64,000 bases of DNA from Streptomyces candidus (GTDB lineage: Bacteria > Actinomycetota > Actinomycetes > Streptomycetales > Streptomycetaceae), in assembly GCF_014207445.1 (NCBI RefSeq), contig NZ_JACHEM010000001.1, forward strand, positions 647,328 to 711,327. Direction: 5' to 3'. Both the position numbers and the translations under genes were made by a program. Below, in pieces: positions 8,319 to 16,085 of this stretch. Positions within the stretch are counted from its first letter, which is position 1. Every line of letters begins with the position of its first letter. The notes beneath the pieces were generated by a model. It had not been told where the DNA came from. It saw only the letters and a program-made list of their open reading frames with translations, and searched no databases.

Positions 8319-9395
8319 CTACTGGCCGGCGGCGTTGCCGTCGCCGTTGCCGTTGCCGTTGCCGTTGTTCGCCGCGTTTCCGTTGTTGGCCGCGTTTCCG
8401 TTGTTCGCGCCGTTTCCGTTGTTCGCGGCGTTTCCGTTGTTGGCGGCGTTTCCGTTGTTGGCGGCGTTTCCGTCCGGGTCGCCGCCGGCCGGGGGCGACG
8501 GGGTGACCGTGACGGTGACGGTCGGGGCCGGCTTCGGCTTGCTGGGCAGGACGGTGTCGCGGGGATCGGTACGCGGGGCCTGGACGACGACGCCGACGAG
8601 GTCGAGCCTGGTGAAGCCGACGTACGGACGGACGTAGACCGTACGGGTGAGGTCGCCGCCGGAGGGGTCCACCCGGATCACTTCGCCGACCGGGACACCC
8701 GGCACGAACGGCTTCGCGGCGCGCGAGCCGAAAGTCACCAGGCGGTCGCCGGGCTTGACCTTGGCCTTGCCGTTGAGGAACTGGACACTGAGCGGGCGGT
8801 CGCCCTGCCCGTTCGCGAAACCCAGTTCGTTGGTCTTCTCCATGCGGGTGCCGACGGTGAACTTGGGGTCGTTGGCCAGCAGCACGGTCGCCGTGTCGGG
8901 GCCGACGGTGGTGACGCGGCCGACGAGTCCGTCGGTGTTGAGGACGGTCATGTCGCGCTGGATGCCGTCGTTGCTGCCGACGTCGATGGTGACCGTCCAG
9001 GAGAAACCCTGGGCCGCTCCTATCGCGATGACCTCGGCGCCCTTGATCCCGTACTGCCCGGCGCCCGCCTTCTTCAGCATGCCGTCGAGCTCGCGCACCC
9101 GGCTCTGATTGCGGTCGTCGCTGCCGAGCCGCAGTCGCAGTTCCTGGTTGTCCCGCTCGAGTGCTTTGACCTGGTCGTGGGTCTCCCCCGACTTCCGTAC
9201 GGCGCCGATCGCGTTGCCGATCGGGTCGACGGCGGTGGCGACGCCCTTCTCCACCGGCCCGAGGGCCGTGGCGGCGGCCCGGCGGGCACCGTCGACCGGG
9301 GAGTCCTCCCCGCCGCGGATGTCGACCGTGATCAGCGCGAACGCTACGGCGATCAGCAGCACCAGGAGCAGCCGGCTCTCTCGTGTGTCCCTCAC
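8319..9395 (-). CDS. mreC: Rod shape-determining protein MreC
   Basis: 358 residues if started at GTG 9395 (MRDTRESRLLLVLL). A longer frame to 9461 runs through a hairpin-rich spacer and is unlikely. One membrane anchor (about 7-27) is followed by a coiled coil (HDQVKALERDNQELRLRLG) and the double beta-barrel MreC domain (VIAIGAAQGFSWTVTIDVGSNDGI). The last ~50 residues are an unusual Asn/Gly/Ala repeat tail. MreC links cytoplasmic MreB filaments to periplasmic synthases. The GGAAGG upstream of the GTG is about 14 nt away, so the start is not certain. Confidence 0.93.
   Translation of the reverse strand: MRDTRESRLLLVLLIAVAFALITVDIRGGEDSPVDGARRAAATALGPVEKGVATAVDPIGNAIGAVRKSGETHDQVKALERDNQELRLRLGSDDRNQSRVRELDGMLKKAGAGQYGIKGAEVIAIGAAQGFSWTVTIDVGSNDGIQRDMTVLNTDGLVGRVTTVGPDTATVLLANDPKFTVGTRMEKTNELGFANGQGDRPLSVQFLNGKAKVKPGDRLVTFGSRAAKPFVPGVPVGEVIRVDPSGGDLTRTVYVRPYVGFTRLDLVGVVVQAPRTDPRDTVLPSKPKPAPTVTVTVTPSPPAGGDPDGNAANNGNAANNGNAANNGNGANNGNAANNGNAANNGNGNGNGDGNAAGQ
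8322..8475. repeat. NGNAAN-type repeat tract at the MreC C-terminus
   Basis: Degenerate 15-bp units of the type GTTTCCGTTGTTGGC encode repeated NGNAA (N) pentads, grading into NGNGNG at the end of MreC (about residues 307-357). The unit length is a multiple of three, so slippage would lengthen or shorten the tail without a frameshift. Confidence 0.85.
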
Positions 9396-9450
9396 GTGCG
9401 GCGGCCGTGCCTTCCTTTTCGGAGAAGTTTCGTATGCGTCTATATCAACG

Positions 9451-9531
9451 ATCCGCCGCACGGGACGACAGACCCCGTACGGCGGATTCCCGACCCGGTC
9501 GGCGTCCGGGGCCGGCAGGTGGCCCCGGACG
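9451..9531 (-). terminator. Tandem hairpins between mreB and mreC (terminator/attenuator)
   Basis: Two strong inverted repeats fill the spacer after the mreB stop. The first met by polymerase is 9503-9531 (11-bp stem, 7-nt loop). The second is 9451-9487 (14-bp stem with one C-A mismatch). They probably end much of the mreB transcript, leaving read-through or an internal promoter to express mreCD-mrdA-rodA. Confidence 0.6.
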
Positions 9532-9545
9532 GATTTCCGGTTCTG

Positions 9546-10565
9546 CTATCTGCGCGGCTGGGCGTCCAGGACCTGCTGGAGGGCCTCGAACTCCTCCACG
9601 CACTTGCCGGAGCCCAGTGCGACGGAGTCCAGCGGGTCCTCGGCGATGTGGATCGGCATGCCGGTCTCCCGGCGCAGCCGCTCGTCCAGGCCGCGGAGCA
9701 GGGCGCCGCCGCCGGTGAGGACGATGCCCCGGTCCATGACGTCGCCGGAGAGTTCCGGCGGGCACTTGTCGAGCGTCGTCTTCACGGCGTCGACGATCGC
9801 GTTGACCGGCTCCTCGATGGCCTTGCGGACCTCGGCGGCGGAGATGACGACGGTCTTCGGCAGGCCGGAGACGAGGTCGCGGCCCCGGATCTCGGTGTGC
9901 TCGTCCTTGTCGAGGTCGTATGCCGAACCGATGGTGATCTTGATCTGTTCGGCGGTGCGCTCACCGAGGAGGAGGGAGTACTCCTTCTTGATGTGCTGGA
10001 TGATCGCGTTGTCCAGCTCGTCGCCCGCGACGCGGATCGACTGTGCCGTGACGATTCCTCCGAGGGAGATGACGGCGACCTCGGTGGTGCCGCCGCCGAT
10101 GTCCACGACCATGTTGCCGGTGGCCTCGTGGACGGGCAGGCCCGAACCGATGGCCGCGGCCATGGGCTCTTCGATGATGTGCACCTGGCGGGCGCCGGCC
10201 TGCGTGGACGCCTCGATGACGGCGCGACGCTCGACCCCTGTGATACCGGAGGGCACACAGACGACGACGCGCGGGCGCGCCAGGTAGCGACGCTTGTGGA
10301 TCTTCAGGATGAAGTAGCGGAGCATCCGCTCGGTGATCTCGAAGTCGGCGATCACGCCGTCCTTCAGGGGCCGTACGGCAACGATGTTGCCCGGTGTACG
10401 GCCGATCATCTTCTTCGCCTCGGAGCCGACGGCGAGGATGCCGCCGGTGTTGGTGTTGATGGCGACGACGGAGGGCTCGTTGAGGACGATGCCCTTGCCC
10501 CTGACGTACACCAGCGTGTTGGCGGTCCCGAGGTCGACAGCCATATCACGGCCGATGAACGACAT
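9546..10565 (-). CDS. mreB: Actin-like cell shape protein MreB
   Basis: 339 residues from ATG 10565 ([23 protein letters not shown]). Upstream in-frame starts exist ([10 protein letters not shown] at 10586), but 10565 has AGAGGG at good spacing and matches known Streptomyces MreB starts. Actin-fold nucleotide motifs are present: phosphate-1 DLGTANT, phosphate-2 [18 protein letters not shown] and the adenosine motif [13 protein letters not shown]. It forms membrane-associated filaments that guide peptidoglycan synthesis. A 328-nt leader region separates it from ndk. Confidence 0.95.
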   Translation of the reverse strand: MSFIGRDMAVDLGTANTLVYVRGKGIVLNEPSVVAINTNTGGILAVGSEAKKMIGRTPGNIVAVRPLKDGVIADFEITERMLRYFILKIHKRRYLARPRVVVCVPSGITGVERRAVIEASTQAGARQVHIIEEPMAAAIGSGLPVHEATGNMVVDIGGGTTEVAVISLGGIVTAQSIRVAGDELDNAIIQHIKKEYSLLLGERTAEQIKITIGSAYDLDKDEHTEIRGRDLVSGLPKTVVISAAEVRKAIEEPVNAIVDAVKTTLDKCPPELSGDVMDRGIVLTGGGALLRGLDERLRRETGMPIHIAEDPLDSVALGSGKCVEEFEALQQVLDAQPRR

Positions 10566-10810
10566 TGGTTCCCTCTTCTTCCCCATGAGGATACGTCGGG
10601 CCTTCCCGAGTGGAGCGTGTGATGGCTTGAATCGGTAGGCGAAGTGGGTGGTGCGCTGAAGCTGCTGGCGCGGTGGGTCCATCGTAGTGCCGCATGTACG
10701 GTCACCGCGCGAGGGTCCTTCGCCATTGTGGGCGGAACGAGCACCCGCCTCAGTAATGGTGACGCCGTGTCGGGGGGATGCGTTCCCTTCCGCACGGTGC
10801 ATATGCCGAA
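10566..10810 (-). promoter_or_regulatory. mreB upstream region
   Basis: About 245 nt without a gene between the ndk terminator and the mreB start. Frames through it are shadows. It must carry the mreB promoter(s), but I cannot point to a convincing single hexamer pair. Confidence 0.4.
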
Positions 10811-10836
10811 GGGCGACCGAATTACTTCGGTCGCCC
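10811..10836 (-). terminator. Terminator after ndk
   Basis: 11-bp perfect stem (10811-10821 with 10826-10836) and a 4-nt loop, 58 nt past the ndk stop. It probably ends the folC-DUF4233-ndk transcript. Confidence 0.7.
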
Positions 10837-10893
10837 CAGGCCGTGGGAGCTGTTCGGCTGACTTCACGTCAGGAAGAGCGTCCGGTGTCCGGG

Positions 10894-11307
10894 TCAGACA
10901 AGCCCCGGAAAGAACAGCTTGAGCTCGCGTTCTGCGGATTCCTCGGAGTCCGAGGCGTGGATCAGGTTCTCCCGGACGATGGTGCCGAAGTCACCCCGAA
11001 TGGACCCGGGCGCTGCGGCAATCGGGTCGGTGGGACCCGCCAGCTGGCGTACACCCTCGATGACCCGCTCGCCCTCGACGACGAGCGCGACGACCGGGCC
11101 GGAGGACATGAACTCCACGAGGGGCTCGTAGAAGGGGCGTCCCACGTGCTCGCCGTAGTGCTGCTCCAGAAGGGCCCTGTCCAGGCTGCGCATCTCCAGC
11201 GCGGTGATCGCCCATCCGGCCTTGCGCTCGATGCGGCCGATGACCTCGCCCACGAGTCCGCGGCGGACGGCGTCGGGCTTGAGCAGGACGAGGGTGCGCT
11301 GGGTCAT
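10894..11307 (-). CDS. ndk: Nucleoside diphosphate kinase
   Basis: 137 residues, the usual length. It exchanges gamma phosphate between NTPs and NDPs through a phospho-His intermediate; the active-site His117 lies in NLIHASDS. The N-terminal TLVLLKPDAVRRGLVGEVI and the RPFYEPLVEFMSSGPV Kpn-loop region are canonical. ATG 11307 has AGGAG at 6-nt spacing, and the longer frame to 11496 has no support. It is downstream of the DUF4233 gene with a 219-nt spacer, in the conserved folC-DUF4233-ndk order. Confidence 0.97.
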   Translation of the reverse strand: MTQRTLVLLKPDAVRRGLVGEVIGRIERKAGWAITALEMRSLDRALLEQHYGEHVGRPFYEPLVEFMSSGPVVALVVEGERVIEGVRQLAGPTDPIAAAPGSIRGDFGTIVRENLIHASDSEESAERELKLFFPGLV

Positions 11308-11526
11308 GTACGGCTCCTTGCAGGCATGCGTATGCGTTTGGCCAGAGGTTACAGGGAGCGCCCATTGGAGTGGCACCCGGACCTGTGCGCCACGGTGCAC
11401 GCCGCACGGCCGGGGATCACGGCGCCCGGTAGGCGCCGGAAGGGAAGTGGGGATCCACTCCCCGTTTCGGCGGGCGGTGGCCGGCTGCCGTGACACGAAG
11501 GCGCCTGCTCCGGCCGCTGCAGCCGC

Positions 11527-11871
11527 TTATGCCTCCGTCTGCGCCTGCGCCGCCCACCGTGCCTTCGCTTCGTCGATCTTGCGGCCGTAGTGGACGGACG
11601 CCCACCACAGTCCGCCGAAGACCACACCGAGGAAGAACATGACGGGCACCCAGAAGCCGCTGACGATCAGTCCGGCCTGAAGCGCCCAGCCGAGCTGGAG
11701 TCCCCCGGGCCGCGTGATCATTCCGCAGAGCAGGACGGAGAACAGCATCGCGACGCCGCACACCGTCCAGACCGTGGTCATCGACAGGGCGTCGGACTTC
11801 ATCGCGACCAGACCGGCGAAGCCGATGACGAAGAACTCGCCGATAAGTGTGGAAGCACAGAGCGTACGCAC
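11527..11871 (-). CDS. DUF4233 small membrane protein
   Basis: 114 residues from GTG 11871. Three or four hydrophobic segments (LIGEFFVIGFAGLVAM, TVWTVCGVAMLFSVLLCGMI, LQAGLIVSGFWVPVMFFLGVVFGGL) precede a charged C-terminal tail (GRKIDEAKARWAAQAQ). The family is found in actinobacteria next to folC and has no known function. It starts only 7 nt after the folC stop, so it is almost certainly co-translated or co-transcribed with folC. Confidence 0.85.
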   Translation of the reverse strand: MRTLCASTLIGEFFVIGFAGLVAMKSDALSMTTVWTVCGVAMLFSVLLCGMITRPGGLQLGWALQAGLIVSGFWVPVMFFLGVVFGGLWWASVHYGRKIDEAKARWAAQAQTEA

Positions 11872-11878
11872 GTCGGTC

Positions 11879-13408
11879 TCAGCCCCTTCCCAGCAGCAGC
11901 CGGGCCTCTCCGACAGTGATCACCGATCCGGTGACGAGGACTCCGCCGCCGGAGAACTCCCCGTCCTCCTCGGCGAGGGTGATCGCCTCCTCGATGGCGT
12001 CGTCGAGCCGAGGCTCGACCTGGACGCGGTCCTCGCCGAAGACCTCGACGGCGATCTGCGCGAGTTCGTCCACGTCCATGGAGCGCGGGGTGGAGTTCTT
12101 CGTGACGACGACCTCGGCGAAGATCGGCTCGAAGGCTTCGAGGAGCCCCCGTACGTCCTTGTCGCCGCTCGCGCCCACGACGCCGATCAGCCTGCTGAAG
12201 CTGAACGCCTCGCTGACCGCGTCCGCGGCCGCCCGCGCGCCCGCCGGGTTGTGCGCGGCGTCCAGGACGACGGTGGGGCTGCGCCGTACGACCTCCATGC
12301 GGCCGGGGGAGGTGACGGACGCGAACGCCTTGCGGATGGTGTCGATGTCCAGGGTGCGGGCGTGCTCCGCGCCGATGCCGAAGAACGCCTCGACGGCGGC
12401 GAGCGCGACGGCCGCGTTGTGCGCCTGATGGGCGCCGTGCAGCGGGAGGAAGATCTCCTCGTACTCGCCGCCGAGACCGCGCAGGGTGACCAGCTGGCCG
12501 CCGACGGCGACCTCCCGGGCGACGACACCGAACTCCATGCCCTCGCGGGCCACCGTCGCGTCCACGCCGACGGCCTTCTTCAGCATGACCTGCGCCGCGT
12601 CGACCGGCTGCTGCGCCAGGACGACGGTCGCGCCCTGCTTGATGATGCCGGCCTTCTCGCCCGCGATCTCGCCGGGCGTCGAGCCGAGGCGGTCGGTGTG
12701 GTCGAGCGAGATGGGGGTGACGACGGCGACGGTTGCGTCGATGACGTTGGTGGCGTCCCAGGTGCCGCCCATGCCGACCTCGACGACGGCCACGTCCACG
12801 GGCGCGTCGGCGAAGGCCGCGTACGCCATGCCGGTGAGCACCTCGAAGAAGGAGAGCCGGTAGTCCTCGGCGGCGTCGACCATCTCGACGTACGGCTTGA
12901 TGTCCTCGTACGTCTCGACGAAGCGCTCGGCGCTGATCGGCAGGCCGTCCAGGCTGATGCGCTCGGTGATCGACTGCACGTGCGGGCTGGTGTAGCGGCC
13001 GGTGCGCAGCTCGAAGGCGCCGAACAGGGCCTCGACCATCCGGGCCGTGCTGGTCTTGCCGTTCGTGCCGGTGATGTGGACGGACGGGTACGCCTTCTGG
13101 GGCTCGCCCAGGACGTCCATGAGGGCGGCGATCCGGGTCACCGAGGGTTCGAGTTTGGTCTCGCCCCAGCGGCCCGCGAGCTCGGTCTCCACCGCGCGCA
13201 GCGCCTTGTCCACCTCGGGGTCCTGCGGGCGGCCGGGCGCGGCGTCGCCGGCCGGGACGGTGCCTTGGGCGCGCAGCGTGCGGCTGCCGGCCTCGATGAC
13301 GGCGAGGTCGGGATCGCGCTGGGTCTCGGCCGCGACGATCTCCTCGAAGGCGGAGGCGTCGGGGGCGGGCTCGTCGGCGTGGTCGTCGTTCGGGGGGAGG
13401 TCGCTCAC
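11879..13408 (-). CDS. folC: Folylpolyglutamate synthase / dihydrofolate synthase
   Basis: 509 residues. The Mur-ligase-type P-loop HITGTNGKTST lies at about 111-121, followed by TSPHVQSITERI and VVEVGMGGTWDATNVI, and a C-terminal domain with VLDAAHNPAGARAA. It adds glutamate to folates. The first ~65 residues are an acidic, low-complexity extension absent from shorter homologues. The GTG start at 13408 has no clear ribosome site. A -10-like TAGACT lies 6 nt upstream, so the transcript may be leaderless, or a start further inside may be used. Divergent from the MreB paralogue. Confidence 0.95.
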   Translation of the reverse strand: MSDLPPNDDHADEPAPDASAFEEIVAAETQRDPDLAVIEAGSRTLRAQGTVPAGDAAPGRPQDPEVDKALRAVETELAGRWGETKLEPSVTRIAALMDVLGEPQKAYPSVHITGTNGKTSTARMVEALFGAFELRTGRYTSPHVQSITERISLDGLPISAERFVETYEDIKPYVEMVDAAEDYRLSFFEVLTGMAYAAFADAPVDVAVVEVGMGGTWDATNVIDATVAVVTPISLDHTDRLGSTPGEIAGEKAGIIKQGATVVLAQQPVDAAQVMLKKAVGVDATVAREGMEFGVVAREVAVGGQLVTLRGLGGEYEEIFLPLHGAHQAHNAAVALAAVEAFFGIGAEHARTLDIDTIRKAFASVTSPGRMEVVRRSPTVVLDAAHNPAGARAAADAVSEAFSFSRLIGVVGASGDKDVRGLLEAFEPIFAEVVVTKNSTPRSMDVDELAQIAVEVFGEDRVQVEPRLDDAIEEAITLAEEDGEFSGGGVLVTGSVITVGEARLLLGRG

Positions 13409-13414
13409 CCCGTC

Positions 13415-13420
13415 AGTCTA
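13415..13420 (-). promoter_or_regulatory. Candidate -10 element for leaderless folC
   Basis: TAGACT on the minus strand ends 6 nt before the annotated GTG, so transcription would begin at or next to the start codon. There is no Shine-Dalgarno sequence. Confidence 0.35.
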
Positions 13421-13559
13421 CGGAGCCCCACCGGCAGTCCCCGACAGCCCCCGGCGGCGGGCGACCGTGACCTTCTCCCCTGCGCGGCCAGGACCTTTGG
13501 GCACAGCTGTACGAATGGAGTGTGTGACCCTGGTAGATCACGATTCGGGAGGTTTTCGA

Positions 13560-14621
13560 GTGAGCGACGAGACGACGTCGGCCGCCCCGCGCGGCCGGGG
13601 CAGCCGTGTCAGCCGGGACATAGGCATCGACCTGGGTACCGCGAACACCCTGGTGTACATGCGGGGGCACGGCATCGTCCTCAACGAGCCGTCGGTGGTG
13701 GCGGTGAAGGCGGGTTCCTCGACGGCGCTCGCCGTGGGCACGGAGGCCAAGGAGACGATCGGCCGCACGCCCGGTTCCATCACGGCGATCCGCCCGCTGC
13801 GGGACGGGGTGATCAGCGACTACGAGGCGGCGGAGGAGATGATCCGGCACTTCGTCCGCAAGGCGGTGCCCGGCCGCCGTCCGCGCACCCGCATGGTGGT
13901 GTGCGTGCCGAGCGGGGTGACGCCGGTCGAGCGGCGCGCCATCGTGCACGCGGCCGAGCGTGCGGGCGCTCGGGCCGTGCATCTGATCGAGGAGCCGATG
14001 GCGGCGGCGATCGGCGCGGGCCTGCCGGTGTCGTCGGCGCGCGGTTCGATGGTCGTCGACATCGGCGGCGGCACGACGGAGGTCGCCGTGATCTCTTTGG
14101 GCGGCATCGTGACCGCGCAGTCACTGCGGGTCGGCGGCGACCGGATGGATTCCGCGATCACCGAGTACGTGCGCAAGGAGCACCAGCTCCTCATCGGGGA
14201 GCGCACCGCCGAGGACATCAAGGTGGCGATCGGCACGGCGTGGCCCGTGCCCGACGATCCGGCGCTGGAGATACGGGCGTTCACGATCCGCGGCCGGCAG
14301 CGGGTGAACGGTCTGCCGATGACCCTCGACCTGACGGTGGCGGAGGTGCGGGCGGCGCTGGAGGAGCCCGTGGAAGCGATCATCGCGGCGGTGCGCGCGA
14401 CCCTGGAGGAGTGCCCGCCGGAGCTGTCCGGTGACGTCATGGAGCACGGCATCGTGCTGACCGGCGGCGGTGCGCTGCTGCCGGGTCTGGACCTGCGGAT
14501 CTCGGCGGCGACCGGCATTCCGGTACGGGTGGCGGACGCTCCGCTGGACTGTGTGGCGCTGGGGTCCGGGAAGTGCGTGGAGGACTTCGACGGCCTCCAG
14601 AGGCTCCTCGCGGCAAGCTGA
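13560..14621 (+). CDS. Second MreB-family protein (Mbl/MreB paralogue)
   Basis: 353 residues from GTG 13560, with GGGAGG 7 nt upstream; an alternative ATG at 13514 has no ribosome site. All actin motifs are intact ([44 protein letters not shown]), so it should bind nucleotide and polymerise. It differs from the neighbouring MreB throughout but aligns over the full length, which makes it a Mbl-type paralogue rather than a truncated copy. In Streptomyces, Mbl supports spore wall formation. It is divergent from folC and convergent with a sensor kinase. In S. coelicolor, to my knowledge, valS and folC are adjacent and mbl is elsewhere. Confidence 0.9.
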   Translation: MSDETTSAAPRGRGSRVSRDIGIDLGTANTLVYMRGHGIVLNEPSVVAVKAGSSTALAVGTEAKETIGRTPGSITAIRPLRDGVISDYEAAEEMIRHFVRKAVPGRRPRTRMVVCVPSGVTPVERRAIVHAAERAGARAVHLIEEPMAAAIGAGLPVSSARGSMVVDIGGGTTEVAVISLGGIVTAQSLRVGGDRMDSAITEYVRKEHQLLIGERTAEDIKVAIGTAWPVPDDPALEIRAFTIRGRQRVNGLPMTLDLTVAEVRAALEEPVEAIIAAVRATLEECPPELSGDVMEHGIVLTGGGALLPGLDLRISAATGIPVRVADAPLDCVALGSGKCVEDFDGLQRLLAAS

Positions 14622-14683
14622 CGGGCTGACGGGCTGACGGGCTGACGGGCTGACGGGCTGACGGGCTGACGGGCTGACGGGCT
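14620..14683. repeat. Perfect 8 x 8-bp tandem array GACGGGCT
   Basis: Eight exact head-to-tail copies of GACGGGCT begin inside the stop codon of the MreB paralogue (TGA at 14619-14621). Every unit contributes another TGA at the junction. The array lies in the short convergent gap with the sensor kinase. Confidence 0.95.
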
Positions 14684-14773
14684 GATCCTCCCGCCGCCGC
14701 CCGCCAGGCCGGACGCCTGCCCCGTCCGATGCTTCGTCCCACCGCCCGCGCCCGCGCCCGTGGCGTGACCGCG

Positions 14774-15940
14774 CTACTGGACCCCCGCCGGGAGTACCGC
14801 CACCACCCGGTACTCCCCGTCCCGGTGTCCCGACTCCAGCGTGCCGCCCATGGCCCGCATCCGTTCGTCCATCGAGAAGGTGCCGGTGCCCGCCGACACG
14901 GGCTGCTTGGCGGGCAGCGCGCGGGGCAGCCCGTTGACGACCTCCACGCGCAGGTGGACGCCGTCGAGCGCGATCCGTACCCGGACGGCCTCGCCGGGGG
15001 CGTGCTTGACGGCGTTCGTCAGGCATTCCTGGACGACCCGGTACACGGCCGCCTGCCGCAGCGGTGACAGCGCGGCGGCTTCCGCGTCGATGTCGAGCAC
15101 GACGCGGCTGCCGGCCCGTTCGCCCTCGGCGGCCAGGACGGACAGGGCTTCGATGCCGGGGGTGGGGTCGCGTTCCCGGGCGCGCTGCACGATCAGCTCG
15201 TTGAGGATGCGGTGTGCTTTGCGGGCGGTGTCGGAGAGTTCGTCGAAGTCCTTCTGGTGGGCCTGGCCCCGGGCCCGTACGGCCAGCACCTCGGCGCGTA
15301 CGGCGAGCAGCGTCAGCTCCCGTCCGACGAAGTCGTGCACGTCGCGCGCGACGGACGCCCGTTCCTGCTGGACGGCTCGCAGGGCGGCGGTGTGCGCCTT
15401 CTGGACCTCCAGTTCGCGGACGAGGTCCTGCCGGTTGGCGGCGACGCCGACGCCGGCGGCGAGGACTCCGATGGGCACGACGAGGCTCAGGAACTCCGGG
15501 AGCGTGTCCGCCTGCTTCTCGGGCCAGCGCTGGAAGAGGAACAGCAGGTACGCGCAGATGACGTACCCCGCCGTTGCCACGATCGCGGCGGCCCGCCCCC
15601 GGTACCGGCCGATCTTGTAGAGGGCGAACTGGATGAGGGTCAGTTCGTGCAGCCAGCCGAGCAGGCCGAGGGCGACGACGTACGGGATCCAGGGGAAGCG
15701 GCGGCGCAGCAGCAGCGAGGACGCGCCGAGGGCGAGGACGAGCGTGGCGGAGTAGCCGTTGAGGGGGTTGTCGCCCTCGGCCAGGCCGGGCACGTCCAGC
15801 AGCATCAGGCCGAAGCAGATCAGCGGGACGAACAGGTCGACGGTGTGCCGGTGGACCGTGCGGCTGTCCAGCCAGCGTCGGCCCACCGCCCAGGCCCGGT
15901 GTACCGGCGAGGCGGTGGGCTTGTCGTGCATACGCTCCAT
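14774..15940 (-). CDS. Orphan NarL-type sensor histidine kinase
   Basis: 388 residues from ATG 15940 (an internal ATG at 15931 has GGAG close by). Five or six membrane segments (about 33-170) with no large sensor domain are followed by a HisKA_3 dimerisation helix with phospho-acceptor His202 (ERASVARDVHDFVGRELTLL) and an HATPase. The N box is clear (VVQECLTNAVKHA). The later G box is atypical: the segment before MDERMRAMGG reads GTGTFS rather than GxGLxG. There is no LuxR-type response regulator next to it, so its partner must be encoded elsewhere. The signal is unknown. Confidence 0.85.
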   Translation of the reverse strand: MERMHDKPTASPVHRAWAVGRRWLDSRTVHRHTVDLFVPLICFGLMLLDVPGLAEGDNPLNGYSATLVLALGASSLLLRRRFPWIPYVVALGLLGWLHELTLIQFALYKIGRYRGRAAAIVATAGYVICAYLLFLFQRWPEKQADTLPEFLSLVVPIGVLAAGVGVAANRQDLVRELEVQKAHTAALRAVQQERASVARDVHDFVGRELTLLAVRAEVLAVRARGQAHQKDFDELSDTARKAHRILNELIVQRARERDPTPGIEALSVLAAEGERAGSRVVLDIDAEAAALSPLRQAAVYRVVQECLTNAVKHAPGEAVRVRIALDGVHLRVEVVNGLPRALPAKQPVSAGTGTFSMDERMRAMGGTLESGHRDGEYRVVAVLPAGVQ

Positions 15941-16024
15941 GATGCCGGGCCGTCCGTCCCGATACGGCGGGCTTCTGTCCCTTTGCACGTGATACGCGGC
16001 ACTCGTCGCAGACGGTACGCAGGG

Positions 16025-16056
16025 GCCCCGCACCGGTGGATCTCGTGGTGCGGGGC
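16025..16056 (-). terminator. valS terminator
   Basis: 9-bp stem (16025-16033 with 16048-16056) with a 14-nt loop, about 30 nt past the valS stop and before the kinase gene. Confidence 0.6.
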
Positions 16057-16085
16057 GCCTGGGTACGGCGGGCGGGGTGCCGTGC

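Noticed and set aside
7074..10622. Plus-strand frame of about 1180 codons opposite mreB-mreC-mreD-mrdA
   Set aside because: It is entirely antisense to the conserved shape genes and is a codon-bias shadow.
13523..13542. CRP-like operator before the MreB paralogue (TGTGA...TCACG)
   Set aside because: The half sites are 10 nt apart instead of the 6 nt of CRP sites, and the match is only five bases per side.
14620..14683. CRISPR-like array
   Set aside because: The octamer units have no spacers and no cas genes are present; it is a simple tandem repeat.
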